A stretch of DNA of 64,000 bases, taken from assembly GCF_004217555.1 (NCBI RefSeq), contig NZ_SHKW01000001.1:1-64000 (forward strand), written 5' to 3'. The stretch is from Edaphobacter modestus (GTDB lineage Bacteria; Acidobacteriota; Terriglobia; Terriglobales; Acidobacteriaceae). Both the position numbers and the translations under genes were made by a program. The notes under the pieces are model-generated. The model saw only the letters and a program-made list of their open reading frames with translations, was not told the DNA's origin and ran no database searches. Positions 9,864 to 19,460 of the stretch are shown here, piece by piece. Position 1 is the first letter of the stretch. Each line of letters begins with the position of its first letter.

Positions 9864-11009
9864 GCCAGGACTCTATCGACCTAGCGTCTGCCGAAGGGGC
9901 ATTGGAGAGTGAGAGTAGAGTCTTCCCAATGGCGCTCCAATAAAATGCTTCTTTTTATGTGGTTGGAAGGCAAGGAATGCTCAAGCAGGGAGCGAGTGTA
10001 GAGTCTAACTTCCGCCTCTTCAAGCCCCTATTGACTCCCTGCAATCTGCAACGTGCTGGATGCAACGTTATGCTTCTCGTCATGAACGGTCATTCGGTCA
10101 TTTAGGGTCTCTTTCGAAGGTGTGGCTGTTGCGGCAGCACGGACGCATGAGCTGACGCAACAGCGGTACTGGTGTTTTTGGGGCTATGGAATCTTCAACA
10201 TCTGATCGGCGGTGAACTGCATGGCTCGGAAGTGAAGAAATGGAGAGCCGGTCTTGTTAGATCGTGGTTCCGGATGCCGCATCTGAAACACGGTGCCGGT
10301 CATCTATGAATTCGTGCCCGGTATGCGGTTGGCCAGGTGGAAAAGCTCAGCCAGAATGGAGTCGTCCGGCGCATTGAGATTGGAGATGTTCGGCACGGCG
10401 GGTTTGACACCGACTATCGTTGTACGGGGGCGAATTGATTGGATTCAGCACAACGCAAGCTCCTGCCTTAAGCAGCCACTAAAAGACCCTCGCATCAGAG
10501 CGGATCTCCCCGCCCAGATAGCCCCTGGGCAGAGAGAGAGCAATTGAAACGAGACGGGCTATGGATTCTGATACCACGGAAATGACTCGATCCCGCGAAG
10601 ATAATCGCGGAGGAGTAGGTCCTGCTTCAGTCGCATCATCACTTGGGATTGCTCGGAATCGCAATACCCAAGCACCCTTCTCAATCTGTGACTGGATAGT
10701 CCAGCAACCACAAAACGCAGGTTAGACTCTGCCCTCCTTGGCGCGTGTTGCGAGGTGCTCCAGGTTATGCGGCTGGTTGGTCTGTAAGGCGCGTAGCGAA
10801 AGTGTGTCTTAATCGATGAACGTTGATATGTGGTGCGGCAAGCTTCTTGGAACTACGTCCCTCTGATCCACGTGTCGCTCACACGCGCCGCGCGTTTAAA
10901 TGGGTTCTTGAGAGCATCTAAATTACGCAATGAATTGCATAGGCCGCGATAAAGAAGAGTGCTGTTATATATTGTTTTGTATTCAACTCCACTTTAGCTT
11001 GGTCTCTTC
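9864..11009. other. Long gene-poor stretch inside the island, with coding remnants
   Basis: About 1.1 kb without a convincing gene. On the minus strand, 10438-10305 reads a 40-residue C-terminal-like peptide (...NLNAPDDSILAELFHLANRI...) that opens right after a stop. It is followed directly (TAG-ATG) by a short peptide beginning MTGTVFQMRHPEPRSN and ending at about 10187. Both look like debris of an unrecognised gene. A 9-bp inverted repeat (GCTGTTGCG ... CGCAACAGC) lies near 10123-10165. The promoter of the downstream large gene is presumably near its right end. Confidence 0.4.
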
Positions 11010-14000
11010 ATGTCCAATTGCAAACTTCGTTATTTCGAATACGTCCTCTGTCTGCTTCTGGGCTTTGTGCAACCTGCCTTTACCCAGTCGATTTCGAAAG
11101 TGGCCTTCGAAGGCTACGGGAAAATCCCTCTGAGCTTCGAAATGAACCAAGGACAAGCTAATTCTTCAACGAGGTTCATTTCACGTGGAATTGGTTATTC
11201 CTTATTACTGGAAGATCGGGGTGCGACCCTCATCCTCTCAAATAAAGGAACCAGAGGCGCGTCTCGAGAAGTATCGACTCCGAAGAACAAGGAACATGTC
11301 CCGACGGATGTAATCAGGATGCAACTCGCTGGTTCCCGTACGATAGCGCATCCTGTTGGAACAGAAAAATTAGGCGGCACAGTTAATTACCTGCGCGGAA
11401 CTTCTCCTTCTCAATGGCACACTGCAATTCCGACCTATGGAAAGGTTAAATATTTGAATGTCTACTCAGGGGTTGACCTCGTCTACTACGGGAATCAGAG
11501 GCATCTCGAATTCGACTTTGAAGTCGCTCCAAATGGAAAAACTGAATCCATCCAGCTTCGATTTACGGGCACACAAAAGTTGAGGCTAGATCAGGAAGGA
11601 AGCCTCACGATTCTCGGCTTCAACGGAGAAGTCAGTTTTCACAAACCTGTCATTTACCAGATTGATAGGAAAGGCAAACATTTTATAAAGGGATGGTTCG
11701 CCCTCTCCGCTGCGGATACCGTGGGGTTTCACGTTGGAAACTATGATCGAACTAAACCTTTGATCATTGATCCGATACTTAGTTATTCAACCTATCTTGG
11801 CAATTATGGCCTCGGTTATGCCATCACGACAGACACCGATGGAAATGCTTATATCACGGGTGCAGCAGGACTTGATTTTCCTACCACAGCTGGCGCTCCG
11901 GAACAGGTTAGCGTGTCCCAAAATAAAAACCTCAACAGCGTCTTTGTTACGAAACTCAATGCGTCTGGCACAGCACTTATATATTCCACATATCTCAGCG
12001 GAACCGGCAACGATTTTGGCAAAGCTATCGCGGTGGATAATGAAGGAAACGCCTATATCGCAGGATCAACTAATTCAACAGATTTTCCGACATCACCGGG
12101 AGCCTTTCAATTAGAGAACAGGGCAGGTCCTTATGCTACGTCCTTTATTACGAAGCTAAATAAAACAGGAACAGCACTAATCTATTCGACCTACCTTGGC
12201 GGAAGCCATATAAAGAACAGCGGCCAATTCACTGTTCCCGGAACGCTGGATACGCCCGTCTCTATTGCGGTGAACGAAGCAGGGGAAGCCTTTGTTGCGG
12301 GGCTTTCCGGTGCGACAGATTTTCCAACGACTTCCGGAAGCTACCAAAGCATCAATAATGCGAAAGCCACTTCTACTTTTTTAACCAAGCTCGATGCTTC
12401 TGGCACGGCCCTTGTTTACTCCACTTATCTAGGGGGCAGCGGAACTGAAGATCCTACTAGCGCCTTTCTCGATGCCGCTGGAAATTTCTATGTAGCTGGA
12501 GCGACCTCATCTTCTGATTTCCCTACTACAGCTAATGCTCTTCTGAAGGCATTCCAGGCAGGGGGATGGAACGGATTTTTAACGAAGATGAATACGACCG
12601 GAACAGAGCTTTTGTACTCCACTTATTTTTATGCCGCAGTAAGCGCAATGACGGTAAACAAATCAGGAGAGGCCTATCTTGCCGGTTCTACTGTCGTAAA
12701 TAGCCTTCCAATTACTTCTGGAGCATTCCAATCTTCGATCAAACCTTTAAGCCAAAATGTTTTTATCGCGAAGCTAAATAATTCCGCTTCCAATCTGATC
12801 TATTCTACTTATCTCGGAGGGAGCAAAAATGATGCCGGAGGCACGGGGGAGGACTACGCTCTAGGCATCACACTCGATCAGTTGGATAATGCCATTGTGG
12901 TCGGCACAACTGATTCGACGGATTTTCCAACCACGCCAGGCGCTTTATCCCATCAAAATACAGCATGGATCGAATCCTTAGGGCTTGGCGCATACCTAAC
13001 AAAATTTAATAAAACAGGCACCGCGTTGCTTTACTCAACTTATTTTGGGGGAAGCGGAGACCCTAGCGAGAACCAAGGCGATGGCATGACAAGTGCTGCG
13101 TCGGACTCGTCCGGAAACATCTATGTCACGGGAGTAACCAGCTCTACTGATCTCCCAATCACAGCGGGCGTGTTCCAACCATATCCTCTAGCAGAGAGTG
13201 CCTTCGTTACAAAGTTTAATGGGGCTGAAATGACCGCTCTTCCACCGACAACGACTGATGTAACCGCTGATGTAAATCCTCAGGTGTCCGGAGACCCAGT
13301 TGCCTTTACCGCAGTTGTCCACGGCAACGGCGGTAATCTTCCTGCGGGAACGATCGGTGTAAGTGTGAATGGGAATCCCTGGTCAGTTTATTCGCTAGAT
13401 CAGACGAGCGCGGCAACGTTTTCGATGACAACATTGCCGGCTGGCTCGGATACAATCGTCACGTATTACCTTGGCGACGCTAATAATGCTCCCAGCGTCA
13501 ACTATTTTAGCGAGACCGTTACCCCCGGCTCCGGAAGACTCCCCGTTACCCTGATCGTAACTCCGAGCGCGAATCCAGTTCTCTATGCAACTCCATTAAC
13601 CCTGGATGTTTCTGTAGTCGACCCCTCTAAAAAGGGTGTACCCGTAGGTACCCTTGAACTTGTATTCAGCGGTTTCCCGGTTTATCAAAATCGCAGCTTG
13701 TACAAAGGTATCCTCGATTCGTCTGGACATATCCGATTTACGACGAAATCCTTGCCGATAGGAACGGATAAGCTTTTCGCGAATTTCTATGCCTCGAATG
13801 CAAACTATGCAAATAATAGTCTCCAATTTACAGAGACTGTCGCACAGAGTGCAGCCGCTGATCCTATGTTTTCTCCACCTGCGGGAACCTATACAGGTCC
13901 TCAAATTGTCACAATCACAAGTTCAACCGCGAATGCCACTATTCACTACACGGTTGATGGCAGCACACCCACTGCAGCAAGTCCTTCTTATAGCCAACCG

Positions 14001-14831
14001 ATCACGGTGCAGTCATCCGTAACCATACGGGCTATCTCCTCGGCCGCAGGGTATGCCGACAGCTCCGTTGTATCGTCGGCTTACACAATCAACTCTCCAG
14101 CGCCAGCTCCATCGATTACTCCCCCTCCGGGAACGTACACCTCACCTCAGCAGATCGAACTGTCTGATGCTCTGACTAATTCCAAAATTTATTACACGAC
14201 GGATGGAAGCACGCCGACGATCCAATCGCTGCTGTACACAACGCCAGTTTCACTAAACTCCACGTCGACTGTTCAGGCAGTTGCGATCGCCGATGGTTAT
14301 TCTCTGAGCAGCATTACGTCAGCTGTTTACACAATCAGTCTTCCTACACCTGATTTCTCTGTGTCAGTTGCTGATTCTTCAGTCACGGTATCTCAAACTC
14401 AACCTGGGAAGACATCCATCAAGCTGGTGCCAAGTACTGGGTTCACCGACTCCGTTTCATTGAGTTGTTCGGGACTCCCTGCAGGGCTCTCCTGCAGTTT
14501 TTCTCCTCAAGCTATCAGCCCCGGCGTGCCGGCCTCTATGCTCACGATCTCTAAAATTCCTTCGAATAGTGCCTACCTGCATATTTCCGGCAACTCTACC
14601 CCCTATCTTGCTTTCACTTTTCTTGCAGTATGGTGGGGTTGTCCCTGGTGTTTTCGCAAAGGAAGACTGGTGGGTTTGTTTTTCGCTTTTTCGAGCTTGC
14701 TTTTCCTGTTTGGGTGTGGTGGAGGAAAGTCGGGATCGTCCGGTTCGCCGATGCAGACAGCAAATGTCATGATCCAGGCTTCATCGGGAGCAACCGTTCA
14801 CACAATTCCGCTAAGCATTTCGATATATTAG
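11010..14831 (+). CDS. Giant secreted SBBP beta-propeller protein with chitobiase-like C-terminal modules
   Basis: 1273 residues. A signal peptide (hydrophobic YVLCLLLGFVQPAFTQ) precedes an N-terminal all-beta region of the type that leads SBBP proteins (MNQGQANSSTRFISRGIGYSLLL). Next come about eight SBBP repeats of the form L(I/V)YSTYLGGS...GNAYI(T/A)GxT.STDFPTT, roughly residues 250-730, which should form beta-propellers. Then an Ig-like region and two chitobiase/beta-hexosaminidase C-terminal-like modules follow (PPAGTYTGPQIVTI..., IHYTVDGSTPT; PPPGTYTSPQQIEL..., IYYTTDGSTPT), near 965-1120. The C-terminus has a GLPAGLSCSFSP motif, a hydrophobic segment and a lipobox-like LFLFGCGGG. It is probably exported and cell-surface bound. 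Its ligand is unknown. Confidence 0.85.
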   Translation: MSNCKLRYFEYVLCLLLGFVQPAFTQSISKVAFEGYGKIPLSFEMNQGQANSSTRFISRGIGYSLLLEDRGATLILSNKGTRGASREVSTPKNKEHVPTDVIRMQLAGSRTIAHPVGTEKLGGTVNYLRGTSPSQWHTAIPTYGKVKYLNVYSGVDLVYYGNQRHLEFDFEVAPNGKTESIQLRFTGTQKLRLDQEGSLTILGFNGEVSFHKPVIYQIDRKGKHFIKGWFALSAADTVGFHVGNYDRTKPLIIDPILSYSTYLGNYGLGYAITTDTDGNAYITGAAGLDFPTTAGAPEQVSVSQNKNLNSVFVTKLNASGTALIYSTYLSGTGNDFGKAIAVDNEGNAYIAGSTNSTDFPTSPGAFQLENRAGPYATSFITKLNKTGTALIYSTYLGGSHIKNSGQFTVPGTLDTPVSIAVNEAGEAFVAGLSGATDFPTTSGSYQSINNAKATSTFLTKLDASGTALVYSTYLGGSGTEDPTSAFLDAAGNFYVAGATSSSDFPTTANALLKAFQAGGWNGFLTKMNTTGTELLYSTYFYAAVSAMTVNKSGEAYLAGSTVVNSLPITSGAFQSSIKPLSQNVFIAKLNNSASNLIYSTYLGGSKNDAGGTGEDYALGITLDQLDNAIVVGTTDSTDFPTTPGALSHQNTAWIESLGLGAYLTKFNKTGTALLYSTYFGGSGDPSENQGDGMTSAASDSSGNIYVTGVTSSTDLPITAGVFQPYPLAESAFVTKFNGAEMTALPPTTTDVTADVNPQVSGDPVAFTAVVHGNGGNLPAGTIGVSVNGNPWSVYSLDQTSAATFSMTTLPAGSDTIVTYYLGDANNAPSVNYFSETVTPGSGRLPVTLIVTPSANPVLYATPLTLDVSVVDPSKKGVPVGTLELVFSGFPVYQNRSLYKGILDSSGHIRFTTKSLPIGTDKLFANFYASNANYANNSLQFTETVAQSAAADPMFSPPAGTYTGPQIVTITSSTANATIHYTVDGSTPTAASPSYSQPITVQSSVTIRAISSAAGYADSSVVSSAYTINSPAPAPSITPPPGTYTSPQQIELSDALTNSKIYYTTDGSTPTIQSLLYTTPVSLNSTSTVQAVAIADGYSLSSITSAVYTISLPTPDFSVSVADSSVTVSQTQPGKTSIKLVPSTGFTDSVSLSCSGLPAGLSCSFSPQAISPGVPASMLTISKIPSNSAYLHISGNSTPYLAFTFLAVWWGCPWCFRKGRLVGLFFAFSSLLFLFGCGGGKSGSSGSPMQTANVMIQASSGATVHTIPLSISIY

Positions 14832-15047
14832 CTAGCGCTCAATCGACATCCAGCCGTTGGCTTCGAGCACCTTTAGCCATCGCATGATGGAGCGCTTGTC
14901 CATGCAGGACTTTTGCGCGATCAGTTCGATGCCGGGAAGCGCGGAACCCGAATCATTCGCGTGATCGGCAATCGCAAGCAGGGCCATTCTCTCTTTGAGG
15001 ATTTGAGGCCCGTTGCTCCAAACCATGCTCGACACCTGAATGCTCAT
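14832..15047 (-). CDS. Helix-turn-helix protein, apparently C-terminally truncated
   Basis: 71 residues. MVWSNGPQILKERMALLAIAD followed by SALPGIELIAQKSCMDKRSIMRWLKVLEANGWM matches the N-terminal HTH (HTH_36-like) of phage or plasmid replication-type proteins, which usually continue for another 100 or more residues with a linker. Here the frame stops immediately after the HTH, exactly where the convergent SBBP gene ends. The gene has probably been cut by a rearrangement. Function, if any, would be DNA binding. Confidence 0.55.
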   Translation of the reverse strand: MSIQVSSMVWSNGPQILKERMALLAIADHANDSGSALPGIELIAQKSCMDKRSIMRWLKVLEANGWMSIER

Positions 15048-15550
15048 GCAACACCGCCGAGCTCGTTGAAGACGGGCGAGGTATCAAACGAGTTCAGGAC
15101 GGTCTTGGTTCGGGCCGGGGCTGGACCAGGACTACGTCGGAGCAAACGCATGACATTCAGCTCGTCGAGACTGACCGTTCACCGCATCTAGTGACATCCA
15201 TTATCGGCGTGACGAAAGAGATAACTCGCACGGACACGGGAACTATCTTCCTTCTGGGGGAAGGGAATATTACCGTCATTCGCCGGTTGGATGCCGAGCG
15301 AGAGTATGCATTTCAACAAGCGATCAACAGAAACGAGAAGCGTTTGGCGGATTCCTATCCTACACTCGTGTAGCAGGACACGGCGACACGTCGCTGTGCC
15401 CTCCTCCCATGATGATCCGCCAACTACTACGCAAGTTGTGGACTCAAGCGGTTCGGTGAGGCCCCCTGGTCCCGCAGCTGCGGTTGTTCCGCGAAGCATA
15501 CAGTGGTTCGAAATGACGCGCCGAAAGGCGGGACCAATCTCTATTTTTGT
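15048..15550. other. Intergenic stretch, one weak small open frame
   Basis: A 60-codon plus-strand frame at 15191-15373 (begins MTSIIGVTKEITRTDTG) and overlapping minus-strand frames exist, but none has a ribosome binding site or recognisable motif. I call no gene here. The stretch separates the truncated HTH gene from the 30-bp repeat. Confidence 0.3.
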
Positions 15551-15670
15551 CGCCTCGGAATTTTGGTACATCCACGTCGCAGTTTTGAAGGATTGCTGCA
15601 TCGACTAGGCAGTTTTGAAGGATTGGTGCATTCACTTCGCAGTTTCTGTCGCATCCTCTTTATGCGAAGT
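15551..15670. repeat. Short tandem repeat, 30-bp period
   Basis: The string AGTTTTGAAGGATTG starts at 15581 and again at 15611, and a diverged copy (AGTTTCTG) starts at 15641: exactly 30 bp apart. On the minus strand this would encode 10-residue units (ILQNCLVDAA, ILQNCDVDVP), so it may be the relic of a repetitive linker in a lost coding sequence. GTCGCATCCTCTT is also duplicated in the 3' flank. Confidence 0.5.
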
Positions 15671-15750
15671 CATTGAAAATTGGTCGAAGTTGTCGCATCC
15701 TCTTCTGTATCTGACAATAGTAGAACCGGCATTCCAACTTCAGCACAGCT

Positions 15751-17814
15751 TCAGGTCGTAGCGCCAATCATTTCGAGGGTCAGAGCGCGCAAGGTGAAAT
15801 CCAGCGTAGTGGATTGCCATCCGTCGTAGCTATGGTCAGCTTTCCGGAAGTACGCCCCATTATCCAATACCAAGTGGTACTCGCCTGGAACCAGGTCGAA
15901 GTCGATATTGAAACTCCTAGAGCGGCTTACATCGAGGTTTTTGGAAGTTTCGTTTCCATTCAAACTGACAGGCTTGTTGTTCCCCCACGAGTGAAAGGAG
16001 TTGTAGAATTCTTTCCACTTGCCATCGGGAAACTGCAAATCCAAACGGTTGCAGACGTCATAGTCTTGAGCGAATGCCGTCCCATGACTTATATCCTTCC
16101 GCGGATCCGCGCGCAGGCGGGTGGTGACATGCGCCCATAGCCGCACCTTCACGGTCTTTCCCGTGTAGTTGAACAACCGATGGTATGTACTGCTGGAGTG
16201 CGCATTGTCCCCCTTGTGAATGTTCTTGACATTGAACGTTACAGAATAAACATCGCCTGCGTCGTTGGTAAGAGGGTGCCGCTTGGACTCGCATTTCTGA
16301 TCATGAAAAGTAATGTACGTGCCGCCGCCATCGTATGGAAACGGGTTGAACCGGTACTCTTGTTTCGCTCCCGAAGGCAATCCGCGGCATAGGCGGTTCG
16401 GATCAAACAACCCGGCGGCCAGCACTCCTGTATTGTCCTCTCCAAATACTGGAAAAAGCTTTGGAGTGACGCCTCCACGGAAGCTTTTGTCGATCTCAGT
16501 TCCAACACCTGGCATTGGAGACGGAAAGCTCAAGAAGTAGTGCGCCACATTGGTGAATGTGGTCCCCACATCGCGCAGCGTGGCCTTCCCGCCAGACTCC
16601 ACAAAATCCAGCACCGAGAATGGCAGTTCGCGAAGCTCCGTACCTTGCGCGGGTGTATAGCCATTCGGATGAATATCCAAAGGTTTGCCGTCCTTCAGAT
16701 CGGAAGGCCGGAACAATGCACGCCCATAAATGCCCTGGATCGCAGCCTGAACCGTCGGAGATGGTTTGCCGTCCGGGCCGCCCTTGTGTCCCACCAGCCT
16801 CAGTGCCGCGGAAAGCAGGTCGGCCCGAAGAAGAAGCTCGTCCACATACTTTGGGAACTCCCTCTCGTCCATGCAGTCCTTCATTCCCGTTAGCATGATC
16901 GGATCGAGCGAAGAAAAAATCAGATACTCCACCGCTTCAACGTAGGCTGAGGTCTCTTCACGCATCACCTCGGCGAAATCATCCTGCAGGTACTGCTGGA
17001 TGAATTGCGGACCAAGACGGCGATCCGTGCCAAGTGCGACCCCATGCACGCAAAGACCCTTCAGTTGCGCGGATACGGCATAAAGAAAATAGCCCTCCAG
17101 CACCATGCATGCATTTTCGCGGGTGATCTTATTATCCCTTACCTGCTGCCCCAGCTCCTTGGCCCAGTGCATCAGAAGGGATGTCTGTCCCAGGGCCGCC
17201 TTTACCAAAACAACTCGGATCGTCTCGATGCAGCCCGGAACATCGGCGACGTACGCCGCAAAATCTCTCGCAGCCGCTTCCAGGTCTGCCTGAGTAATGC
17301 CCGTAAAGTGGGGCATCTTCTCCGTCAGCAGCCGCAGCGAGATAGGCCTGCCCGTCGTTTCGCTGTTCTCCAGCGACTGGCTCGACGTGTTGCCATAGGC
17401 CACATCGATCCGGCTTCTCGCGGCCAGCAACGTTTCGATCTTCAGGCTCTTCTCCATGAAGTCCCGCAGTGCGTTCAACTGCTTCAAAATCTCCGCCGTC
17501 ATTGCAGTCAGCCGATCTAGCGATCTCTGCACTTCGGTAAGCTGATTGCTGATTGCGTCCAGCTTGCGGGAAATCTCGGCCATGTCAGGGCCCCCCATAC
17601 CGATGGCGCTCATTACCTCAGAGAAGATCAAGCCGCCAACGGAGCTGACAATGCCTCCCGCAACATTTCCTCCAACCCATTTGGTAATTGCCCAGGCTGC
17701 GGCGGAGTAGGGGCCACCGAGCGTTAATTCGTTGGTGGAAGTTGGAGCGGAGACCGGCGTATCGCTGGAGGCGGATAACACGTTTTCTGGATTCAAGGAA
17801 GTGTTCCCGAGCAT
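15751..17814 (-). CDS. Large uncharacterised protein, possibly pore-forming or toxin-like
   Basis: 687 residues; no family recognised with confidence. Seen: a Gly/Ala-rich hydrophobic stretch at about 32-75 (AAWAITKWVGGNVAGG, IVSSVGGLIFSEVMSAIGMG); a long amphipathic coiled coil at about 78-125 (ISRKLDAISNQLTEVQRSL, LTAMTAEILKQLNALRDF); an alpha-helical middle; and a beta-rich C-terminal 200 residues with many aromatic and Asn/Asp residues, ending SLDFTLRALTLEM-type strands. A hydrophobic hairpin plus coiled coil plus beta-sandwich is a layout seen in alpha-pore-forming and insecticidal toxins, but this is analogy only. There is no signal peptide. It is the last gene of a three-gene minus-strand operon. 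Confidence 0.6.
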   Translation of the reverse strand: MLGNTSLNPENVLSASSDTPVSAPTSTNELTLGGPYSAAAWAITKWVGGNVAGGIVSSVGGLIFSEVMSAIGMGGPDMAEISRKLDAISNQLTEVQRSLDRLTAMTAEILKQLNALRDFMEKSLKIETLLAARSRIDVAYGNTSSQSLENSETTGRPISLRLLTEKMPHFTGITQADLEAAARDFAAYVADVPGCIETIRVVLVKAALGQTSLLMHWAKELGQQVRDNKITRENACMVLEGYFLYAVSAQLKGLCVHGVALGTDRRLGPQFIQQYLQDDFAEVMREETSAYVEAVEYLIFSSLDPIMLTGMKDCMDEREFPKYVDELLLRADLLSAALRLVGHKGGPDGKPSPTVQAAIQGIYGRALFRPSDLKDGKPLDIHPNGYTPAQGTELRELPFSVLDFVESGGKATLRDVGTTFTNVAHYFLSFPSPMPGVGTEIDKSFRGGVTPKLFPVFGEDNTGVLAAGLFDPNRLCRGLPSGAKQEYRFNPFPYDGGGTYITFHDQKCESKRHPLTNDAGDVYSVTFNVKNIHKGDNAHSSSTYHRLFNYTGKTVKVRLWAHVTTRLRADPRKDISHGTAFAQDYDVCNRLDLQFPDGKWKEFYNSFHSWGNNKPVSLNGNETSKNLDVSRSRSFNIDFDLVPGEYHLVLDNGAYFRKADHSYDGWQSTTLDFTLRALTLEMIGATT

Positions 17815-17900
17815 GAAATGGGTGTGGTCACGAACCCGCCAAGAGTACAGCAGATGTCGAAGAACTGGAAGTGATTGTTCTTACACCTTCAGGGTCGTCC

Positions 17901-18677
17901 CTACGAGATCCGGGGCGAACCTCCGAGCGCAGTCGAAGAGGCGCTCGCTGCCAGGACGTGGAGGGCCTCTTTGACACGGGCTTTGAGAGAGGATTCGTCC
18001 AGGCTCCACTCAACTCCTAGAGTTTGCAGCGAATATCGTTTTGCGATTCTGCCGTTAGAACAACTGATTGCGACAACCTCTCCGCCACCGTGCCACGCGA
18101 ATGCAATCCCACTCGCATGGTCAATTTCCACTGCTTTGATTCCATAGAGTTGCTGGTGCAGCTTTGGAGTCTGTGTGGCATTTTCAGGCGGCATCTGCTT
18201 CATCTCCTCATTAGATTCCGGCAACTCAACCCCCAGTCGCACGGTCTGTCCGCACTGTGATATCTGAAACGCGTCGCCGCGTTTAGCCTGGTAGTGTGCC
18301 GCAGCACGAGTGATCCACTCCCGAATGTCCGGAGGCACGTCTTTGCCCCATTCAAGTTCCAGAGTGTGATACGGCAGGGAAGCAAGCCTCTTGTAGTCTC
18401 CGTGCTCCTCCCGTTCACGATCGGCGAATACCAGAGCGCCAGGAAACACCCCAATAAATACCCTCCGGCGAATGATGGCATCTGGACTCTGATCGAACAT
18501 ATCCAGAACGAACGCCTCAAATTCCGCATCATTGAGCCAAAACGGAACTTTGAACGCGGGGAGGTCGAGGCTTTGCTTGTTGTGGATCCCGACACGCATC
18601 ATGCCGTTGTCGAGATCTGCGACGAAGTGAACGCCGGAAGCTCGAACGATCTTGGTGACTCTCGCCGTGGTTGGCAT
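17901..18677 (-). CDS. Hypothetical protein, middle gene of the toxin-like operon
   Basis: 258 residues. The opening (MPTTARVTKIVRASGVHFVADLDNG) and WLNDAEFEAFVLDMF suggest a small alpha/beta protein; no catalytic motif is evident. The C-terminal half has a beta pattern (GIKAVEIDHASGIAFAWHGG). It has no signal peptide or membrane segment. It starts 25 bases after the upstream 90-residue gene and ends 86 bases before the 687-residue gene, so it is probably co-expressed. It may be an accessory or immunity protein to the large product (inference from position only). Confidence 0.65.
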   Translation of the reverse strand: MPTTARVTKIVRASGVHFVADLDNGMMRVGIHNKQSLDLPAFKVPFWLNDAEFEAFVLDMFDQSPDAIIRRRVFIGVFPGALVFADREREEHGDYKRLASLPYHTLELEWGKDVPPDIREWITRAAAHYQAKRGDAFQISQCGQTVRLGVELPESNEEMKQMPPENATQTPKLHQQLYGIKAVEIDHASGIAFAWHGGGEVVAISCSNGRIAKRYSLQTLGVEWSLDESSLKARVKEALHVLAASASSTALGGSPRIS

Positions 18678-18702
18678 AAATTACTCTCCGTTCGGATGGT
18701 GG

Positions 18703-18975
18703 TTACGCTGCTTGCTCTTCCGCCGTGTGTGAGGGCGGAATTTGCCCGGTCGCTTCAAATTCGTCGAGGGCTTGAAGATAGTCCTTGTCTGATATGTCCA
18801 CACTGAACATGAGGCGTGACTCTGGGCCATCTGCTACGAAGCGCTCGCTTTGTTCAAGCAGCGTTCGCTCAAGCGAATCCAGACGCGGCTTTCCTTTGAG
18901 CCACTGGAGGCGCATTTTGTGATGAAGAAGGTCATACTTCCTCTGCCTTTCGGCCAATTCTTTGCTCGTACTCAT
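18703..18975 (-). CDS. Small hypothetical protein, first gene of the toxin-like operon
   Basis: 90 residues from ATG 18975, chosen because GGAGAG lies just upstream; a longer frame to 19035 has no such site. The sequence is charged and helical (MSTSKELAERQRKYDLLHHK, then SLERTLLEQSERFVADGP), with a short acidic C-terminus (DKDYLQALDEFEATG). No family recognised. It is followed 25 bases later by the 258-residue gene. Confidence 0.6.
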   Translation of the reverse strand: MSTSKELAERQRKYDLLHHKMRLQWLKGKPRLDSLERTLLEQSERFVADGPESRLMFSVDISDKDYLQALDEFEATGQIPPSHTAEEQAA

Positions 18976-19007
18976 TTGAGAATGCTCTCCTGCGATGGGA
19001 TCGTGGC

Positions 19008-19214
19008 TCAGCGCGCACGAAGTAGGTGACGGCACCGGATGGCGGCGCCAAGAACAGCAAGAGGGCCGCCAAAGTGGTTGACTGCCTCACCGGAAAGTCT
19101 GCGATCCTGTAGCGCGCGAACGCAGTCAACCGACTCAGTGACGCTTAGAATCGCTGCCCAACGCATGGCACGAAGAAGATGGCGGTATCGCTTTTCGATT
19201 GCCTCATAGCTCAT
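19008..19214 (-). CDS. Possible small protein of unknown function
   Basis: 68 residues from ATG 19214 (MSYEAIEKRYRHLLRAMRWA...). It has a helical, basic look and no family signature. The ribosome binding site is weak. It lies upstream of the three-gene operon on the same strand. It could be a real leader gene or chance. Confidence 0.3.
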   Translation of the reverse strand: MSYEAIEKRYRHLLRAMRWAAILSVTESVDCVRALQDRRLSGEAVNHFGGPLAVLGAAIRCRHLLRAR

Positions 19215-19400
19215 TGGAAGACCAACGTTCGGGTAAGGGGTGGTACATGACACGAGCTTTCTCCGATTTTGTTGGGATTCTTTGGCGGGATGGAGCGTTC
19301 GATACGAACGCTGCACTGGTTTAAAAAGAAACCGCCCACCCTTATTAAGAGGGCAGGCGCAGTGCAAGAATCAATGTTTCGATCACTACAGCAAAAGCTA

Positions 19401-19434
19401 AAGGCAGCTACAGGTTGTTACCCGTAGCTGCCTT
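19401..19434. terminator. Hairpin terminator after the TonB-receptor gene
   Basis: AAGGCAGCTAC (19401-19411) pairs perfectly with GTAGCTGCCTT (19424-19434) around a 12-base loop. On the minus strand it is followed by TAGCTTTTG and on the plus strand by GCTATTTTATT, so it can work in both directions. It lies 27 bases beyond the receptor stop. Confidence 0.7.
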
Positions 19435-19460
19435 GCTATTTTATTAATTGGCGGTGACTG

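Noticed and set aside
15581..15670. 30-bp tandem repeats considered as a CRISPR array
   Set aside because: The repeats are directly adjacent with no spacers and diverge quickly; more like a repetitive coding relic.
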